From: a virus
DNA: 32,983 nucleotides
Virus record (IMG/VR): IMGVR_UViG_3300009497_000020
Coordinates: 1 to 32,983 of that record
Reading direction: 5' to 3' (one strand)
Shown: positions 29,235-32,983 of the stretch, in pieces
Layout of the letters: each line of letters starts with the position of its first letter
How positions within the stretch are numbered: position 1 is the first letter of the stretch
Translations under genes and position numbers: made by a program
The notes under the pieces: generated by a model
Databases searched by the model: none
Told to the model about the DNA's origin: nothing
The model's input: the letters and a program-made list of their open reading frames with translations, nothing else

Positions 29235-32225
29235 ATGGCCCAAGAACTTGGTATAAATATAGGAGAAGCACAGGGTACTACCAGATATGTGCGATATGAC
29301 AGAGGCATTAGAGCTGCTGTCAAGCAGCGCGTACGTAGTGTTAGCTATGGAGGCACATATGAAGAACGAGTTCCTGATGGTATAAATATTATAGAAGAGA
29401 TCTATACTGCTACTTTTTCAAATAGAAGCTACGCCGAAATTTCAGATTTAATAGACTTTTTTGACTCTAAAAATGGGGTGGAATCTTTTCTTCTTTATGT
29501 AAAAGATACTAGTAATACTGAAGGAGCTAGAGGTGTTCCTGTAGTATGCGAAAAGTATAATGTTACCTATGTAAATAAAAAGGTTGCAAGTTTGGCATGT
29601 ACATTTCAAAAAATAGTAACTACACAATTTAATGATGACGAAATATATCAAGACCTCACAGAATTTTCTCAAGGACAGTATACTCTATTATCCAATAAAG
29701 CTGAGGCTGTGGCGGGAGAAGCTATTACTTTTACATTACTATCCTTGAATGTTCCTGATGGGTCTTATGTAGCATTTGATATTTCAGGAGTTACTGAATA
29801 CACGGTAGAAGGAGATTACACAGATTTTGTAATAGTAGGCAACCAAGGCTCTATTACTATAACTATTGATGATCCCTTGATTGTAGCACTTCCAGCAGTA
29901 TTAACTTTTACACTTACAGATTTTCCGAGTGCAAGTATTGATATTGATATATTTGCTCTTGAGCTTACCGCGCCTACATTAACTTTTTCAACGCAATCTC
30001 CAACCAATCAATCTGTAGTATTTCACTTAAAATCTGATGGAACTTATGGGCTTAGTGATAGTTTAGTAGGTGACTTCATCTATAATCAGGAAGGAACTTG
30101 GATTAATAATAATTTGGGGCTAAACAGTAGTGAATTTGAGGTTTATTTTGAGTCGACTATTGATGATCCTTCTATAACTGTAGTTTCTGATCCTGTAACA
30201 GCTATTAGCCAATATGTTGACTTTAATCAAGATATTACTGTTACGTTTACATCAAGCTTAGCGGATAATGTTGGACCAAATTCCGAAGCCTTTAATTTAA
30301 ATATCAGAGAAAAGGCAGATGTTTTGAATATTGATACGGGAGTAATAACAGCACAGTTAGAAGGAGCCTCAGTTCCTGCCCCTACTTACGCTCTTTCACT
30401 TAGAAATATAATAGAAGGTACTTCAAACAGCTTATATGAAGGCGAAACGGCAGTATTAGATTTTATTTCTAATCAAGCTGATACTAGTTTCGCCTGGTCT
30501 CTTGTCCAGGGAACTGCTACCACTAATGACTATAATATTGCTGCTACAGAAGGAACTTTTACAACTAATGAGAGCGGGGATGCAGTAATTACAGGACCAA
30601 CTCTTCGTGACGATGTGGATTCGACGGACCAGACCTTTACTTTAAATGTTACTCTATCTGGCAGTATTGTTGCTTCTCAAGTTATAACAATTACACCTCT
30701 ACCTGAAGTAAATCTACCTACCCCTGCTCCCGAAAAGCTTTACTATGTTGATTTCGTATTTACTAATTACAACCCTATTACTACAATTCCGGGTACCTCT
30801 ACTAATGGATATGTTTCTAGCTTTAAGGACGGAGAAGTAGTCTACCCTTTCAGACAGGCGCTTCCGATTAATGCAGCTTTAGATCTGAAGTACAAAGATA
30901 TACCTGCAGGCACTTCATTAAGACTAGGTCTAAAGGCTGTCGGGGATGACTCTATACTTACTACTATATTTGGAGGGGGGTGTCCTACTTACGACTCACC
31001 CGCTACCATAGTAGTAGGAACTGAAAGAAACGAGCAAGTTTTTTATTTTAATAACAGTACAAATCCATATAATTTAAGTATTTTAAATGCCCCTAGTGAA
31101 GATCAATCTATATCCGTAAAAATATGGGATCCGCTGAATCCAGCAGCTGCTTATATGGTTAAGTCATTTATTATTACTAAAACTCCTGCAGTGCCCTCTG
31201 TTATTGGTACTTTTTTACCTGTTAGTGAAGTGAACTCTTTTGGAACCACTATTCTAAATGAAGAAATCAATTTAGGGTTTCAAGTGTTCATTAGAAATCC
31301 TCCGAATGAAGTAGGAAAAACTGTGGATGTACACCGGTATGAGAATGGTAAAATGGTAGGAAGTACTGCCATTGCACGAACTCTTGGCGGTGCTGATAAA
31401 GATTGGTTAATAGAATTTAATAATACTACTAATGTACCTACTACTTACAATCAATCCCCCAATAGTGTAGCAGAGGGTACTCAGTATCCTTTAAATTTTA
31501 ACAGAAAATTTGTATATAGTTTTAGCGCACCCGGCCTTGCCATAGACAATTTAGGTGGTACTATTAAATTATATCATACGTCCGATTTAATAACTCCTCA
31601 AAAATCTATAACTACCTTAATGTCGGGAACTTCAGCCCCTAGTGCTAGAAAATTAGTAAATTTAAATTTATCGTATAATTTGCCAGCGGACTCTAATTAT
31701 GGAAATTTATTTTTAAAAATTTGGTTTTTGACAAATGGATATGCTGTATGTAGTCTAATGCAGCAGACTGGCACTGCTGGAGGTTTTCCAATATATGAAA
31801 CACTCGGCGGTAAGAATGTTAGATGGGACTCAGAGGGAGCTAGTTCTTTAGACCTTACTAGCTTAATATCTAGTGGCGGCAATGCATTTAGGCAAATAAG
31901 TAAAAGCCCCGAAGTAATTACGGATATATCTAGGTCTAAATCTGCTGCTTCCGCTTCTTTAATAACTAAATCAACTGGCTATACAGTCAATATAACTAAT
32001 ACAAATAATCAGGTAGAGTACACATGGCCCTTAGAACCCTATGCAGGGACTGCAAGTCGTAGTATAAAATTTAGTGATAGTGTAGTGTTTGATTCTGCAA
32101 TATGGGTTGAAAATATACTAAGTATTATTGGAACAATTAGTATTGCCCCACCTAAAGTTACAACTACAAGTTCCGGAGGTGGTGGTACGTTTGATAACGT
32201 CCCCGGTTCTACTGATTTAAAATAA
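29235..32225 (+). CDS. Tail-tip protein: gpM-like domain (copy 3) fused to long beta-rich extension
   Basis: 996 residues from the ATG at 29235, behind AGGA (29227-29230). Residues 1-135 are a third gpM-like domain (VRYDRGIRAA, VSYGGTYEERVPDGIN, ATFSNRSYAEISDLIDFFDS, GVESFLLYV, GVPVVCEKYNVTY). It has lost the CPDR cysteine and has SYGGTY in place of DFGDGY. Residues about 140-500 hold Ig-like or Calx-beta-like strands (EAVAGEAITFTLLS, IIEGTSNSLYEGETAVLDF, DYTDFVI and NDYNIAATEGTF type loops). Residues 500-980 are unrecognised, with Tyr/Asn-rich strands. The end is Gly-rich (TTSSGGGGTFDNVPGS). The extension probably projects from the tip and may touch the host surface. Fusion of gpM to a domain set this long is unusual as far as I know. 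Confidence 0.8.
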   Translation: MAQELGINIGEAQGTTRYVRYDRGIRAAVKQRVRSVSYGGTYEERVPDGINIIEEIYTATFSNRSYAEISDLIDFFDSKNGVESFLLYVKDTSNTEGARGVPVVCEKYNVTYVNKKVASLACTFQKIVTTQFNDDEIYQDLTEFSQGQYTLLSNKAEAVAGEAITFTLLSLNVPDGSYVAFDISGVTEYTVEGDYTDFVIVGNQGSITITIDDPLIVALPAVLTFTLTDFPSASIDIDIFALELTAPTLTFSTQSPTNQSVVFHLKSDGTYGLSDSLVGDFIYNQEGTWINNNLGLNSSEFEVYFESTIDDPSITVVSDPVTAISQYVDFNQDITVTFTSSLADNVGPNSEAFNLNIREKADVLNIDTGVITAQLEGASVPAPTYALSLRNIIEGTSNSLYEGETAVLDFISNQADTSFAWSLVQGTATTNDYNIAATEGTFTTNESGDAVITGPTLRDDVDSTDQTFTLNVTLSGSIVASQVITITPLPEVNLPTPAPEKLYYVDFVFTNYNPITTIPGTSTNGYVSSFKDGEVVYPFRQALPINAALDLKYKDIPAGTSLRLGLKAVGDDSILTTIFGGGCPTYDSPATIVVGTERNEQVFYFNNSTNPYNLSILNAPSEDQSISVKIWDPLNPAAAYMVKSFIITKTPAVPSVIGTFLPVSEVNSFGTTILNEEINLGFQVFIRNPPNEVGKTVDVHRYENGKMVGSTAIARTLGGADKDWLIEFNNTTNVPTTYNQSPNSVAEGTQYPLNFNRKFVYSFSAPGLAIDNLGGTIKLYHTSDLITPQKSITTLMSGTSAPSARKLVNLNLSYNLPADSNYGNLFLKIWFLTNGYAVCSLMQQTGTAGGFPIYETLGGKNVRWDSEGASSLDLTSLISSGGNAFRQISKSPEVITDISRSKSAASASLITKSTGYTVNITNTNNQVEYTWPLEPYAGTASRSIKFSDSVVFDSAIWVENILSIIGTISIAPPKVTTTSSGGGGTFDNVPGSTDLK

Positions 32226-32235
32226 AAGGAATAGT

Positions 32236-32983
32236 ATGTCAAATATAATAGCAACAGACGCTCAAAGTACAGAAATCAATACAGGTATAGTTGATTTGTA
32301 TGAGCTCTACTTAGACCCTAATGATCCTGAGGACCCTTTCTGTTTTCATCCAGGAGTAGACTACTCTCTGCTGGAACTTCAGTTTTATAATGAAAGCAAC
32401 CCTAGAATAGTTAATACTTATAGTGCAATTCCTGTAGAAATGGATGGACTAAGTGTTACCAGCGATGGAGCCTCAAACAGGCCAGTGTTAACTATTGCTA
32501 ATGTTGAGCACGTCTTCACAAATGGTATTGAGCAAGAAACGGGCAGATACTTAAAATTCAAAGATTTAGTAGGGTTAAAATTAGTTAAGAGGCAAACACT
32601 AGAAAAGTATTTAATAGGACAGCCAGGTACAAGTAATGTAGAATTACCTAGACAGAGCTACTATATAGATAGGATAGCGGAAGAGAATAATAAATATATA
32701 AAATTTGAGCTAGCAACTCCTTATGACTTAGAAAATATTCAGATACCTGCAAGAGTAGTTATAGGAAAGTTTTGTCCTTGGGTATACCAAGGCCAATCAA
32801 GGGCTAAGAAGGGTGGGTGTACTTGGAGAATAGATAATAAGACTGTGGGTGAGGCAGGTGCAATTGAAATATACTTTAATATTTATGATGAGCCTCTAGT
32901 ATCAAAATCATATGTAACAAGAGTAGCTAGTGGGTTTAGTGGTTCCGGTAACTATGGAGTCGATCAAGTCGTTCAAAAGGATG
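32236..32983 (+). CDS. Minor tail protein, gpL-like (3' end missing)
   Basis: 249 residues are visible from the ATG at 32236 (AAGGA at 32226-32230); the gene runs off the right edge. The N-terminal part (TGIVDLYELYLDP, LLELQFYNESNPRIVNTYSAIPVEMDGL, PVLTIANVEHVF) and the following KLVKRQTLEKYLIGQP fit lambda gpL-like tail-tip proteins. The FCPWVYQGQSRAKKGGCTW stretch (C180, C195) matches the first cysteine pair of the iron-sulphur site known in lambda gpL; the second pair would lie beyond the edge. Synteny after gpM-like genes agrees. Genes for gpK, gpI and gpJ equivalents would be expected next, outside the window. Confidence 0.88.
   Translation, partial: MSNIIATDAQSTEINTGIVDLYELYLDPNDPEDPFCFHPGVDYSLLELQFYNESNPRIVNTYSAIPVEMDGLSVTSDGASNRPVLTIANVEHVFTNGIEQETGRYLKFKDLVGLKLVKRQTLEKYLIGQPGTSNVELPRQSYYIDRIAEENNKYIKFELATPYDLENIQIPARVVIGKFCPWVYQGQSRAKKGGCTWRIDNKTVGEAGAIEIYFNIYDEPLVSKSYVTRVASGFSGSGNYGVDQVVQKD

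Noticed and set aside
1-32983. tRNA genes, CRISPR arrays, insertion sequences and attachment sites
   Set aside because: No cloverleaf, no spaced identical repeats outside protein-repeat coding regions, and no transposase or integrase were found by reading both strands.

Overview
This window is the structural half of a tailed double-stranded DNA phage (or a prophage or metagenomic phage contig). Every gene lies on the + strand. An HK97-type head module is followed by a lambda-like long non-contractile tail module, so a siphovirus morphology is inferred. Base composition is A+T-rich, promoters look like sigma-70 sites (TTGACA/TATAAT), and ribosome sites are GGAG/AAGGA. A Gram-negative host is plausible. 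The style of the adhesin repeats and of several small basic proteins recalls marine phages, but that rests on memory of families and was not searched. No integrase, repressor, tRNA or host gene was seen, so lifestyle is undetermined.

Layout. 1-7428: 3' part of a giant modular adhesin or tail-fibre gene, open at the left edge. 7440-12345: a small acidic protein and two large unrecognised virion-type proteins. 12356-13129: four tiny genes, one cysteine-rich and three lysine-rich. 13130-13233: intergenic region with a hairpin, a promoter candidate and dyads. 13234-14538: large terminase. 14539-14620: a perfect-consensus promoter with a built-in palindrome. 14621-18530: HNH endonuclease, portal, a 111-residue protein and a protease-capsid fusion gene, ending at a strong terminator. 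18602-22101: connector, neck-type protein, tail terminator and tail tube, ending at a second strong terminator. 22180-23115: a new promoter and the two tail-assembly chaperone frames, joined by a textbook -1 frameshift signal. 23115-27551: tape measure. 27551-32983: tail-tip proteins. These comprise three consecutive gpM-like domains, split by two small membrane proteins, then a gpL-like protein cut by the right edge.

How it works together. Terminase, probably helped by the HNH protein, packages DNA through the portal into a head built from the capsid and matured by the protease encoded in the same reading frame. Connector and neck proteins close the head. The chaperones load tube protein onto the 1478-residue tape measure, which predicts a tail of very roughly 220 nm at about 1.5 angstrom per residue. 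The gpM and gpL homologues build the tip. The giant adhesin and its neighbours probably provide receptor binding. The two strong terminators follow the genes for the two most abundant virion proteins, and a new promoter follows the second.

The points most worth following up are: the adhesin, with three predicted seven-bladed FG-GAP propellers nested in repeats of one carrier domain; the internal ribosome site inside the protease-capsid gene; the complete -1 frameshift cassette; two promoters sharing a seven-base core at the same spacer position; the gpM triplication interrupted by a membrane-protein pair; and long perfect inverted repeats inside coding DNA.
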